Source: Ruminococcus sp. (lineage in GTDB: Bacteria > Bacillota > Clostridia > Oscillospirales > Ruminococcaceae). From it: a DNA stretch of 56,565 bases. Numbering within the stretch: position 1 is the first letter of the stretch; each line of letters opens with the position of its first letter. The stretch lies in the NCBI GenBank assembly GCA_020860605.1, contig JAJBTZ010000018.1:1-56565 (forward strand), written 5' to 3'. The position numbers and the translations under genes were made by a program. Below are positions 42,376 to 49,404 of this stretch, in pieces. The notes under the pieces were generated by a model. It saw nothing but the letters and a program-made list of their open reading frames with translations. It was not told where the DNA came from and did no database searches.

Positions 42376-42495
42376 ATGTTCGAGATCAAAGAAGTTGCTT
42401 CTGTTGAAGCTACCGGTTCACTCATTGGCAGCGCAATCGCATGCGTCGGCACCTGGGGCTCTGTTGCACTCTTATTCATGGCTCTTTCCTGCTGA
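42376..42495 (+). CDS. 39-residue peptide, candidate RiPP or pore-forming precursor (1)
   Basis: Starts MFEIKEVASVEATG, then a hydrophobic glycine-rich core with Cys23 and a C-terminal Cys39 (ends LLFMALSC). AAAGGAGGGTTGAAA gives one of the strongest ribosome sites in the window. It is 77 percent hydrophobic after residue 14, with small-residue spacing (GSLIGSAIACVG) typical of helix packing in membranes. It is the twin of the next gene and lies just behind the ThiF/M50 pair and its own CGACT promoter. I infer a leader (1-14) plus core. It could be a bacteriocin-like toxin, a lytic self-killing peptide or a signal. Not a known family to me. Confidence 0.78.
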   Translation: MFEIKEVASVEATGSLIGSAIACVGTWGSVALLFMALSC

Positions 42496-42538
42496 GACAG
42501 ACACCACAGGCTGAATTACTACAGAGAGGAGGATAAAT

Positions 42539-42658
42539 ATGTTCGAAATCAAGGAAGTTTCCTCTGTTGAGGCTACCGGCACCTTCTGGGGCACCGTAGC
42601 AGGATGCATCGGAAACGTAACCGCTGTGATTTTCCTCGGTATGGCTCTGGCTTGCTAA
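42539..42658 (+). CDS. 39-residue peptide, candidate RiPP or pore-forming precursor (2)
   Basis: Starts MFEIKEVSSVEATG, identical to peptide 1 in 13 of 14 leader positions. The core differs (TFWGTVAGCIGNVTAVIFL) but keeps Cys23, the small-residue pattern and the final Cys39 (GMALAC). AGAGGAGGATAAAT precedes the ATG. It lies 43 bases after peptide 1 and is followed by a strong terminator (42694). The exact match in length and Cys positions points to a two-component pair, as in two-peptide bacteriocins, or to gene duplication with core diversification. Confidence 0.78.
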   Translation: MFEIKEVSSVEATGTFWGTVAGCIGNVTAVIFLGMALAC

Positions 42659-42693
42659 ACCAGCCACAACCATCCTGAATACTTAACCCCAAG

Positions 42694-42730
42694 GCTCACA
42701 GGCTGCTGACCCGGTCTGTGAGCGATTTTT
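42694..42730 (+). terminator. Terminator hairpin GCTCACAG
   Basis: GCTCACAGGC pairs with GTCTGTGAGC, followed by GATTTTTTAC. It ends the peptide operon 36 bases past the second peptide and is followed within 12 bases by CGACT copy 6. Third copy of the hairpin seen at 32659 and 34404. Confidence 0.85.
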
Positions 42731-42741
42731 TACTTCGACAA

Positions 42742-42767
42742 TCGGGAAAATATTTTTCCGTGCGACT
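42742..42767 (+). promoter_or_regulatory. CGACT promoter motif, copy 6
   Basis: TCGGGAAAATATT... then CGACT at the 21-base offset, 35 bases before the AAA-like gene at 42803. Confidence 0.8.
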
Positions 42768-42802
42768 GTATAGGTGTAAAAAACTGAATGGAGGCATATG
42801 AA

Positions 42803-43582
42803 ATGAACAGAAAAGAAAAAAGAACCGGATTGCAGAGCATTCTCTCCAAAATCGATGAGAATTGCTGCCCTAATTTCTTCCTGACAGGAAGGTCATACTC
42901 TTCTCTTGAGAAAAAGGCTATGGACCTTGCTGATGAGATTCAAAGAAGAAGACTTGTCGATTTCTCCGGAGCCAAGCAGGATTTCAGTATCGTTATTCCC
43001 TACTTCAACGAGCCCAAGGCAGCCAAATCCTTCGTTGACCGCCTGGCTGAAAGCATAAGCATCGCAAGGGATTGCTATTATCAATACCGAGGCATAGTCA
43101 TTATCGAATTCGATAAAGAATGGAGCAAGAGAGGGGTAAACAGCTCCTTAAGAACTGTTTTCGATTACATGAAAACAAGAAGTGAGCTCTGCTTCATACT
43201 TCTGGCGGTCACCGGAAAAGAATCGGGTAACCTTGGCACTATCTACAGCGAGCTTTGCAGTATGGATCTGTGGCTGCCGTTAGAGGTTGAATCAGCTTCA
43301 CCGGAAGAATGTGCAGACTACGTCAAAGCAACCGCCGGGCACTTTAAGCTGAGCATTCCGGAAGACGTGAGCGAAGCTCTGCTTGAGATGTTCAGGCAGC
43401 GTGATGAGACGAACATTTCAAATGAAGAGGCTGCTGAAAGCCTCGTTAAACAGATACTGTTCAGGAGGCTCGTCAATTCCGATCACAGCCCTGAAATCGA
43501 TATTTCAGAAATCAGTTATCTGAACGGTTCCGCCAACACTCACCTTTCAAGGCAAATCGGATTTATCAAAGACAACAGATAG
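42803..43582 (+). CDS. Degenerate AAA-like protein
   Basis: A 259-residue soluble protein that looks like an AAA+ module stripped of its ATP site: a beta strand and helix at NFFLTGRSYSSLEKKAMDL where Walker A would be, GIVIIEFDKEW in the Walker B place and LCFILLAVTGK like a sensor strand, then a helical lid (SPEECADYVKATAGHFKL). Without GxxxxGK it should not hydrolyse ATP. ATG 42803 is preferred because GGAGG lies 8 bases upstream. It is 10 bases before the VirD4-like ATPase and probably forms a complex with it. The fold call is by eye and only moderate. Confidence 0.65.
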   Translation: MNRKEKRTGLQSILSKIDENCCPNFFLTGRSYSSLEKKAMDLADEIQRRRLVDFSGAKQDFSIVIPYFNEPKAAKSFVDRLAESISIARDCYYQYRGIVIIEFDKEWSKRGVNSSLRTVFDYMKTRSELCFILLAVTGKESGNLGTIYSELCSMDLWLPLEVESASPEECADYVKATAGHFKLSIPEDVSEALLEMFRQRDETNISNEEAAESLVKQILFRRLVNSDHSPEIDISEISYLNGSANTHLSRQIGFIKDNR

Positions 43583-43592
43583 GAGGATACAG

Positions 43593-44960
43593 ATGCTACA
43601 GGATGGACTTATTTATCAGGATTCACACATGTCCTCAACAGAAGACTTTATCAGAGGGCTGCAGCCCTTTACTCCCGGTGATGGCGGCAATCACTCATCG
43701 GGAGGACCAGTTCTCTTTGCCGATGGCAAGAGGCTCTACACCGATTCAAGCGAATCACATACCCTAATCAGTGGCGATACCGGCTCAGGGAAAACGCTTC
43801 GCTACATACTTCCAATGATATATTCCTGTGCTGATGCAGGGGAATCGATGATCATTGTTGATCCCAAGGGCGAGCTTGCGAGTAAAGCAACACCCTTTTT
43901 AAGGGAGAAGGGCTATCGACCGATTATTATAAATCTGAGGAATCCACAGAAATCTCCCGATTCATTCAACCCATTCGAGCAAGTCAACAAGCTGTATTTT
44001 TCCATTCCAAGAGACGGGAACAAAGCTATCTTGCTTCTGAACGACTTGATAGATAAGCTTTTCTACCGCCGCTCATCAGCCGATAAGGATCAATACTGGA
44101 ATGAATCCGCCGGACAATTTGCACTCGGATTAAGCTTATTAACTCTTAAATTTGGCGAAAAACTGACAATCAATAAATTGTTAGACTGGCGTTATAAGAA
44201 GTATGCAGATGGCACGCTTAAGAAAACCTTTGATGATCTGCCCACTGACAGTGAGGTTTATCAGAATCTCGCCGGAGTCATGGCGCTCACTGCTGAAAAC
44301 ACAAAGTCGTGCATTTTATCAACCTTCGATCAGTTAATTCGTATGTTCAAGGCTGCACCAGCACTGACAGATATGTTATCTAAATCTACATTCGATGTAG
44401 ATGACATCGGCGTAAAGAAGATGGCAGTTTTCCTTGTAGTTCCTGATGAAAAAACAACGTTTCATTTCCTTGCAACACTTTTCATCAGCCAATGCTACGA
44501 GTCATTGGTAGAAATGGCTGACCTACTTGGAGGCAAGCTCCCAGTAAGAGTAAACTTCATTCTTGAAGAATTCTGCAATATGCCGACGATGACGGACATA
44601 TTGTCAATGCTCACCGCTGCACGCAGTCGCAACATCCGATTCCATTTGGTTATTCAGTCTTATGAACAGCTGGTGGACAAGTACGACGAACATGTCAGCA
44701 AAACCATCCTCGACAACTGCGCAACACTCATCTACTTACACAGCCGAGAGCTCTCATTCCTTCAATACATAAGCCAGTTGGCAGGTAACAACGAATTCAA
44801 CAGACCTCTGTTACCGGTGTCAAGACTACAGCGAATACAAAAGAATGAGAATATCATCTTCCGAGACAGGTGTTATCCGTATATTGTCAAAGATGTCCCG
44901 ATGATATTTGATTACCAAGTTGAGCTTGGCAGTGTTATGCCACAAAAATCTCAAAAATAA
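43593..44960 (+). CDS. VirD4/TraG-like ATPase without membrane anchor
   Basis: A 455-residue ATPase of the type IV coupling-protein family. Walker A GDTGSGKT at 61-68, the characteristic IIVDPKGEL at about 90-98, Walker B FILEEFCNMP near 310 and an arginine-rich stretch TAARSRNIRFHLVIQS. Coupling proteins normally have N-terminal membrane helices and work with a relaxase and a secretion channel; here the helices are missing and no relaxase or channel gene is in the window. So it may be repurposed as a DNA or protein pump in a defence module, under CGACT control, together with the AAA-like gene and the exonuclease after it. GGAGGATACAG precedes the ATG. Confidence 0.85.
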   Translation: MLQDGLIYQDSHMSSTEDFIRGLQPFTPGDGGNHSSGGPVLFADGKRLYTDSSESHTLISGDTGSGKTLRYILPMIYSCADAGESMIIVDPKGELASKATPFLREKGYRPIIINLRNPQKSPDSFNPFEQVNKLYFSIPRDGNKAILLLNDLIDKLFYRRSSADKDQYWNESAGQFALGLSLLTLKFGEKLTINKLLDWRYKKYADGTLKKTFDDLPTDSEVYQNLAGVMALTAENTKSCILSTFDQLIRMFKAAPALTDMLSKSTFDVDDIGVKKMAVFLVVPDEKTTFHFLATLFISQCYESLVEMADLLGGKLPVRVNFILEEFCNMPTMTDILSMLTAARSRNIRFHLVIQSYEQLVDKYDEHVSKTILDNCATLIYLHSRELSFLQYISQLAGNNEFNRPLLPVSRLQRIQKNENIIFRDRCYPYIVKDVPMIFDYQVELGSVMPQKSQK

Positions 44961-44973
44961 TTTGAAAAAGTAC

Positions 44974-44999
44974 TCGGAAAAAGCGCAATACCTGCGACT
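44974..44999 (+). promoter_or_regulatory. CGACT promoter motif, copy 7
   Basis: TCGGAAAAAGCGC... then CGACT at the 21-base offset, 53 bases before the exonuclease gene. Confidence 0.75.
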
Positions 45000-45052
45000 A
45001 TAAAGGTAGAACACAAAAAGTTCTACAAAACGTTCGAAAGAAGGTCACTCAG

Positions 45053-45757
45053 ATGTATGAGCAACACATTATCGTTGATTTTGAGATGAATCCGGTATCT
45101 CCAAAATACCCTGATATGGCAAATCTTCTTCACCGAGAAATAATTGAAATAGGCGCAGTCAGGATAAACAGTCGAGGAGAGAAAGTCGATAGCTTCAGTT
45201 GCTTCATCAAGCCTCAGTACAACATTGGCATCTCAAGATTTGTAAACAAATTGACGGGTATCAGATCCTGCGATATAATGAAAGCTCCTTCATTTGAAGA
45301 AGCCGTTAGCAGATTCAGTGATTGGGTCGGCAACAAAAAGACCCGCGTCTACAGTTGGAGCGACAGTGACCTCAGACAACTAAAGACTGAATGTGAAATC
45401 AAAAGCGTGGTCTTCCCGTTCAATATGAGAAGATGGATAGATCTCCAGCAACTATATCCTCGCTTGATGAAGATAGAAACGCCTAAAAACCTGATGTCTC
45501 TTGAAGATGCTGCTACATGGTATGGGCTTGAGTTTTCATATGGTAAGGCTCACAGAGCAATATACGACGCCAAGATGACAGCGGAATTATTACAGCCAAT
45601 ATTGACTGGAGAGTACATAACTCAACGTGAGAATATCAACAGAAACGTTCATCTTAAGCCCGATGAACATACAGGTTTCAAACTCGGAGACATTTATGCT
45701 GACATGTTTAATCAATTATTCGGTCAGATACAATGTGAGCCTGAATTTGCCCGATAA
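45053..45757 (+). CDS. DEDDh 3'-5' exonuclease
   Basis: A 234-residue exonuclease of the DnaQ/ExoI type. Exo I motif VDFEMN (Asp9, Glu11), Exo II in VYSWSDSDLRQL, Exo III HRAIYDAK (His and Asp five apart near 183-188), so all four acidic ligands and the His are present. Such enzymes trim single-stranded DNA or RNA from the 3' end. GAAAGAAGGTCACTCAG precedes ATG 45053. It has its own CGACT promoter and is followed by a weak hairpin, so it is a one-gene unit of the regulon and a probable nuclease effector. Confidence 0.9.
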   Translation: MYEQHIIVDFEMNPVSPKYPDMANLLHREIIEIGAVRINSRGEKVDSFSCFIKPQYNIGISRFVNKLTGIRSCDIMKAPSFEEAVSRFSDWVGNKKTRVYSWSDSDLRQLKTECEIKSVVFPFNMRRWIDLQQLYPRLMKIETPKNLMSLEDAATWYGLEFSYGKAHRAIYDAKMTAELLQPILTGEYITQRENINRNVHLKPDEHTGFKLGDIYADMFNQLFGQIQCEPEFAR

Positions 45758-45801
45758 GTAAGATAGATTGTTACTACCTACCTCCTAGTTTCATTACAGA
45801 A

Positions 45802-45829
45802 GAAGCCCCGTATCCTCCTGCGGGGCTTC
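45802..45829 (+). terminator. GC-rich hairpin after the exonuclease gene
   Basis: GAAGCCCCG pairs with CGGGGCTTC around a 10-base loop, but no U-run follows. It may be a terminator with poor tail or an RNA-protecting structure. Confidence 0.45.
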
Positions 45830-45871
45830 CCAGTCCTCTACAACATATTTCACCTCAAAGGAGAATTCACA

Positions 45872-46438
45872 ATGATGACTATTGATAAAAGCACTACAAA
45901 CTCTTATGATATAAGGCTCGCCCCTGTATTAAAGTATATTGTAGCCTCTGGTGTTACGGATCCAAAAACAGCATTTGAGCAAAATGTCTCAAATGCCAAA
46001 CTCCTCGGTCTGATGCCTGATGATCAGAAGGTAATAAAGAAAACTCTTGCGGACTTTGGATTTGTGATGCAAGGTGCGGCAATGGAAGGAATTCCACTGG
46101 AAAAAGCACTTCTGACTGTAGCCGATATTGGTTCATCAGCAGTTGTCTTTGCCGATATTCTGACTGGCGTAAGCACAAGTATGCTGATAACCGCTTTCAA
46201 TGTTGATGATGGCAAGTATCAGCATGTTTCAGAATCTTACCGTGATAACTTTCTCAAATCACGCATAATCAGACACATCTGGGTCAGATGGAACGATGGC
46301 ATTGACCGAGGTTCCTGCCCACGAAGGAAGGTGAATCGTAAGACAAGTAAAGCCTCAAAAAACGTGTCTATCCAGAAACCGATTGCTATAAACCGTATCA
46401 GCCAAATCCATGCGACAACTACATTGGTGATTGTGTAG
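45872..46438 (+). CDS. Unknown protein, likely 5' part of a longer frameshifted gene
   Basis: A 188-residue frame starting MMTIDKSTTNSYDI with AAAGGAGAATTCACA upstream. The first 140 residues are helical with a possible hydrophobic pair (ALLTVADIGSSAVVFADIL) and not recognised. From about residue 150 it turns basic and low-complexity (RRKVNRKTSKASK). At TCAAAAAAC (46354-46362) the sequence contains A_AAA_AAC in frame, and the -1 frame from there encodes the well-formed cysteine-peptidase part described next. The shown tail (VSIQKPIAINRISQIH) is probably an artefact of the wrong frame, or the shorter product of a programmed shift. Confidence 0.65.
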   Translation: MMTIDKSTTNSYDIRLAPVLKYIVASGVTDPKTAFEQNVSNAKLLGLMPDDQKVIKKTLADFGFVMQGAAMEGIPLEKALLTVADIGSSAVVFADILTGVSTSMLITAFNVDDGKYQHVSESYRDNFLKSRIIRHIWVRWNDGIDRGSCPRRKVNRKTSKASKNVSIQKPIAINRISQIHATTTLVIV

Positions 46439-46446
46439 TCAGAGCA

Positions 46447-46992
46447 TTGAGTGGAACAATGAATATCTCTTGGGAAGATGCGATTGAAATGCTTTCATCT
46501 TCAAACAGTACTAAAATCAATTATGATGAAGTGTATGCAGAAATCCTCAAAAAGAACGGCTTTGTACACCATAAACCTATCGTCAGAGAGGGACATCGAC
46601 TTACAGGACAGGAATTTTGCAACGAAATGCAGAGAAAATGCTATCACGGCGAAAGGATTTTCGCTCACATTGGCAGATCGCATGTAGTAGCTATCGTTCC
46701 AGTAAATCAGGATAATGGAGCAGCCGTTTACAAAATCATAGACTGCTGGAACAGTTCTGGCGGGCGTGTTGGTGAATATTGGGTATACATTCCCGATGAG
46801 ACAGGGAAAGGAAAAACAAGTAACGAAAAAGAGTCAACATTGTATATTGGCAATAGGATAATACATCCTTCGTTTGGAGAAGGCACTATAAGTGCAACGT
46901 CTGACGGCATAGTAACCATAGATTTCAAGTCAAATGGCTTACGCAGACTTTCGGAAGCGTGGGTTATGGAAAACTGTATCGTCGCTAATTAG
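46447..46992 (+). CDS. Papain-like cysteine peptidase with Tudor-like C-terminus (3' part)
   Basis: The listed start is an internal TTG; the frame is open from 46351 and encodes PNPCDNYIGDCVVRALSG before it. Catalytic residues by pattern: Cys in GDCVVRAL, His in GRSHVVAIVPV and Asp in IIDCWNSSG, as in papain/C39-like peptidases. The last 45 residues (GNRIIHPSFGEGTISATSDG...LRRL) resemble the Tudor-like domain at the end of UvrD/PcrA helicases. No start codon with a ribosome site lies upstream in this frame, so it is made either by -1 frameshifting from the gene at 45872 or, in a correct sequence with one more A, as one protein of about 370 residues. Confidence 0.72.
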   Translation: MSGTMNISWEDAIEMLSSSNSTKINYDEVYAEILKKNGFVHHKPIVREGHRLTGQEFCNEMQRKCYHGERIFAHIGRSHVVAIVPVNQDNGAAVYKIIDCWNSSGGRVGEYWVYIPDETGKGKTSNEKESTLYIGNRIIHPSFGEGTISATSDGIVTIDFKSNGLRRLSEAWVMENCIVAN

Positions 46993-47003
46993 GGTAAGGG
47001 GGG

Positions 47004-47033
47004 TTGACATGACTTTGATACACATGATACAAT
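47004..47033 (+). promoter_or_regulatory. Sigma-A promoter of the DUF1292 gene
   Basis: TTGACA, 18-base spacer, TACAAT, 118 bases before the ATG at 47151. The leader contains no other gene. Confidence 0.65.
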
Positions 47034-47226
47034 AAGCGTATAAAACCCGTAAGAAAAAACTACCATGTTTCCCTAAATGCCCGTGCCATTTCTTAGTCTT
47101 AGTTGTGGTTTCAAGGCATACTAAAATAATTAATATCGGAGGAAAGTACAATGTGCGATAATATTATCACCTTAAACGATGAATCTGGTAACGAAGTGGA
47201 GTTCGAATTCCTTGATTTGATAGAAT

Positions 47227-47290
47227 ATCTCTCACGGATTTTATTTTTTCGTTCCTCTTTACTGAGTTGACGCGTATCCTTTGTGCTCAC
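47227..47290 (-). pseudogene. Detached 5' end of the serine recombinase gene
   Basis: GTG 47290, with AAGGAGGAAGAAAA just upstream, encodes VSTKDTRQLSKEERKNKIRERY, which ends exactly at the insertion boundary. It overlaps the stop of the AAA-like gene (GTGA), so it was the last gene of the element's operon. In the integrated state it reads on into DUF1292 antisense and is useless; the matching remainder lies at 48181. Confidence 0.75.
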
Positions 47291-47808
47291 TTTTCTTCCT
47301 CCTTCGGTTTCAGACTCCAATACCATGATTGCATTTTACGGTAACAACGGACGCCTATTGCCTTTTTCGTGTCTTCGGCTGTTCTGTGTCCTATTCCCTG
47401 TTCTTTTAATCGTTCATATATTTCTTTCGACGACATATCTCCATCAGCTAATAGCTGTTTGATGAGATATGCCGCTTTTTCCATTTTAGTTGTAAACGGT
47501 TGTGGCTTATCTTTATCCTCAGATATTAATCGCTGAGGCTCAGGTGAAAGATCGCAGCTAAGCCACTTGAATCCAGTCTCAGGTCTTATCTCGAAACTGA
47601 AAGTTCCACCGGTTGGTCCGAGACTGTTCTTGATTTGATGAACAGTTCGGATGCACGGGTCTTCCTCATCACGTTCCACTTGCAAAACACTTCTTGCGGC
47701 GGCGACTACATCTATACTTCCGAAACTACGATAGAGGTCTTTTTGACCTTCTTTTTTATTCAGGTGTCCAATAAGGACAATAGCGCACTCATATACGCTC
47801 GCCCACAT
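47287..47808 (-). pseudogene. AAA (RepA/KaiC-like) ATPase C-terminal remnant
   Basis: A 173-residue frame whose first 12 codons are junction noise. From ECAIVLIGHLNKK onward it matches the C-terminal half of AAA_25/RepA-type ATPases (GSIDVVAAARSVLQV is a hallmark), with a C-terminal winged-helix-like part (DGDMSSKEIYERLKEQGIGHRT). Walker A and the N-terminal half are deleted. It encoded the element's replication or helicase-loading protein. Confidence 0.75.
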
Positions 47809-48181
47809 GCTTACGTTGCATCATAAGGCTATCTATAGTGTTTCTCGCAAAACGGGATATGCTCTTTGTGATGATTAAATCTATCTTACCTGCCTCACAG
47901 TCTGCGATAAGCTTATTGAACTGTACTCTATGTTGTAGTGAAGTACCGGAGATTCCCTCATCGGCATAAATGCCGACGAGTTCCCAACCCTCATGCTCTT
48001 CAACCATATCCCTATAGGAATTGATCTGAAGCTCAAATGAAGATGTCTGATTCTCATCGTCCGTGGAAACACGGACATATATTGCTACACGAAGATTCTC
48101 ACGTTTTATATTTGGAACCTCATCAACGTAGTTTTTATCCGGAGGAAGACTTTCAAGCAAGTCAGGGTCTACGCCTTTGTA
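47789..48181 (-). pseudogene. Serine recombinase N-terminal remnant
   Basis: From the right boundary the minus strand encodes YKGVDPDLLESLPPDKN, then the resolvase catalytic domain: YVRVSTDDENQ with the nucleophilic Ser, GIYADEGISG and DLIITKSISRFARN. It ends after RNTIDSLMMQ at the internal deletion; the recombinase and zinc-ribbon domains are gone. Its start codon lies 900 bases away at the other end of the insert (47290). Confidence 0.82.
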
Positions 48182-48391
48182 TGACTCAGAGGAATATGTC
48201 GTCCTCTTGCCAGTGGATGATGAGGATGAAGAGCCTGGTGAAGTTCTGATTCTCAAGGTAGAGGACACTGATGACAGTTCAGAATCCTACGTTTCCGTTG
48301 AGGATGAGGATGTACTACAAACAGTATTTGAGATATTTAAAGACAAGTTTAAGAACGAGTTTAAATTTGTGGATGACGGCACTGAGTAATG

Positions 48392-48801
48392 TCGAAATGT
48401 CTCAGGCGGCATACTATTATTAGGCTAAAGACAATGTGATTCTTGTTTTTAAGATTATACGCCCATATCAAAAAGCCCCATCTGTTATCCTATTGACCCG
48501 CCCTGCCATGCAAACAGTACAAAAACAAAAGAAACTTTGTACCTCAAAAGAAGATTGAGCTCCTTTTCGTTCAGCTTGCAGGAGACATATGAACTTGTAA
48601 AAGAGCCGGCCTTTCCAACGATACATAATCGGAATGCAGATTCTTGTTCCTGTGGATGCTCCCAAAGGATGCACTTCACGGTATTATATCATTATCAGGT
48701 TAGCGGGGTTAATTACCCTTTTGATTTCGCTTTTTTTGCACACGAAGGGGGCCGCCGGTTTTGGGAGAAAGCCTTGCAGAGATTCAGACCGCCCCTCCCG
48801 T
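48392..48801. other. Gene-poor stretch with cos-like phage segment (48740-48800)
   Basis: 48740-48800 on the minus strand reads GGGGCGGTC, an A/T-mixed centre with TCTCTGCAAGGC, then GGCGGCCCCC and CACGAA before an A-run. Such a segment, directly downstream of an HNH gene, resembles cos regions of HK97-like Firmicutes phages. The phage terminase genes that should follow are absent. A possible minus-strand frame at 48485-48679 (GTG start, no ribosome site) is not convincing. Nothing else is seen. Confidence 0.45.
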
Positions 48802-49194
48802 TCAGCTGTGGTGGCTTCCATCGTAGGAATACACTGTCTCGTTATGTGACCGTGTTCCAAGCTCAGCATGAATCTCAGCGTGACACTTACGGCAAAGACT
48901 CATCAGGTTGCTCTCATCATTGGTGCCACCGTCAGCCAGAGGTTTGATGTGATGCACTTCCTCGACCTTGACATATCTTCCTTGCTTAAGACACCGCTCG
49001 CAAAGAGGGTGTGCTTGGACATAGGCTCTTCGGATAGCTTGCCAGCCTCGACCGTAACGCTTGCTGTGGTTCTTGTCTCTGCCATGCTGTTCGTACTGTC
49101 TCACCACTTGCTTCATGTGTTCCTCGCAGTAAACGTCGTCTGTCAGCCTCGGACAACTGGGGTAGGAACAGGGCTTCTTGGGTAAGCGTGGCAT
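48802..49194 (-). CDS. Phage HNH endonuclease
   Basis: A 130-residue HNH nuclease: CERCLKQG, VEEVHHIKPLADGG, then NLMSLCRKCHAEIH give the beta-beta-alpha metal site with two CxxC zinc knuckles. In HK97-like phages such a protein sits next to cos and helps the terminase cut packaged DNA. Here the terminase is missing. The start at 49194 follows the previous stop by a few bases. It ends 2 bases after the cos-like segment, the usual position. Confidence 0.88.
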   Translation of the reverse strand: MPRLPKKPCSYPSCPRLTDDVYCEEHMKQVVRQYEQHGRDKNHSKRYGRGWQAIRRAYVQAHPLCERCLKQGRYVKVEEVHHIKPLADGGTNDESNLMSLCRKCHAEIHAELGTRSHNETVYSYDGSHHS

Positions 49195-49198
49195 ACGT

Positions 49199-49375
49199 TC
49201 ACCTCGTCTCGAAACGGTTACGTTCCTCAGCGGCTTTCCGCGCCTGTCTGTTCTTCTTACGTTTTGCCTTACGGTAGTCTGAGTACTCTTTTCTCATACG
49301 TCCGTTTTCTCTCATGACGTTTGCTATAGCTTCGCCGGCTGTCGGGTCGCTGTAGCCTTCGCTGTTTCTGTACAC
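49199..49375 (-). CDS. Small basic phage protein
   Basis: A 58-residue protein from GTG 49375 (AAAGGAGGACAACATTC upstream), strongly basic (KAKRKKNRQARKAAEERNR). No domain recognised. Such short Arg/Lys-rich proteins often precede the HNH gene in phages. The frame is open upstream to 49516 but crosses the hairpin, so the GTG start is preferred. Confidence 0.6.
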   Translation of the reverse strand: MYRNSEGYSDPTAGEAIANVMRENGRMRKEYSDYRKAKRKKNRQARKAAEERNRFETR

Positions 49376-49404
49376 GAATGTTGTCCTCCTTTGGGCATAA
49401 TAAA

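Larger units (their letters stand above)
47227..48180. mobile_element. Remnant of a serine-recombinase element in DUF1292
   Basis: 954 bases lie between two copies of TAT that mark a clean insertion in DUF1292. On the minus strand the remnant holds a serine recombinase piece, the C-terminus of an AAA/RepA-like ATPase, and the recombinase's first 22 codons. A large internal deletion (junction near 47805-47815) fused the first two and removed the rest. Joining the two ends in circular form recreates the recombinase reading KIRERYKGVDPDLLE without a gap. Confidence 0.8.
47151..48389 (+). pseudogene. DUF1292 gene interrupted by a 954-bp insertion
   Basis: TCGGAGGAAAGTACA precedes ATG 47151. The first 26 codons (MCDNIITLNDESGNEVEFEF...LIEY) are typical of DUF1292, a small acidic protein family of Firmicutes. 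The coding then breaks at TAT 47226-47228 and resumes at TAT 48180-48182 with DSEEYVVLLPVDDEDEE and on to the stop at 48389. Removing the insert restores one frame of about 95 codons with no lost base. DUF1292 function is unknown; the gene is normally a host gene, so this looks like an integration site. Confidence 0.85.

Noticed and set aside
42376-42658. Gasdermin-like or holin genes
   Set aside because: The products are 39 residues with one hydrophobic stretch; gasdermins are several hundred residues and holins have two or more helices in longer proteins.
43593-44960. Part of a conjugation system
   Set aside because: No relaxase, VirB4, VirB6 or mating-pair genes are present, and the ATPase lacks membrane helices; a VirD4-like ATPase alone is not enough.
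48177-48389. Independent small gene starting at TTG 48177
   Set aside because: It is the 3' part of DUF1292; the TTG is created by the end of the insertion, and the reading continues exactly from codon 26 at 47226.
48485-48679. A 64-codon minus-strand frame starting at GTG
   Set aside because: No ribosome site, no recognisable domain and located in the deletion scar beside the cos-like segment.
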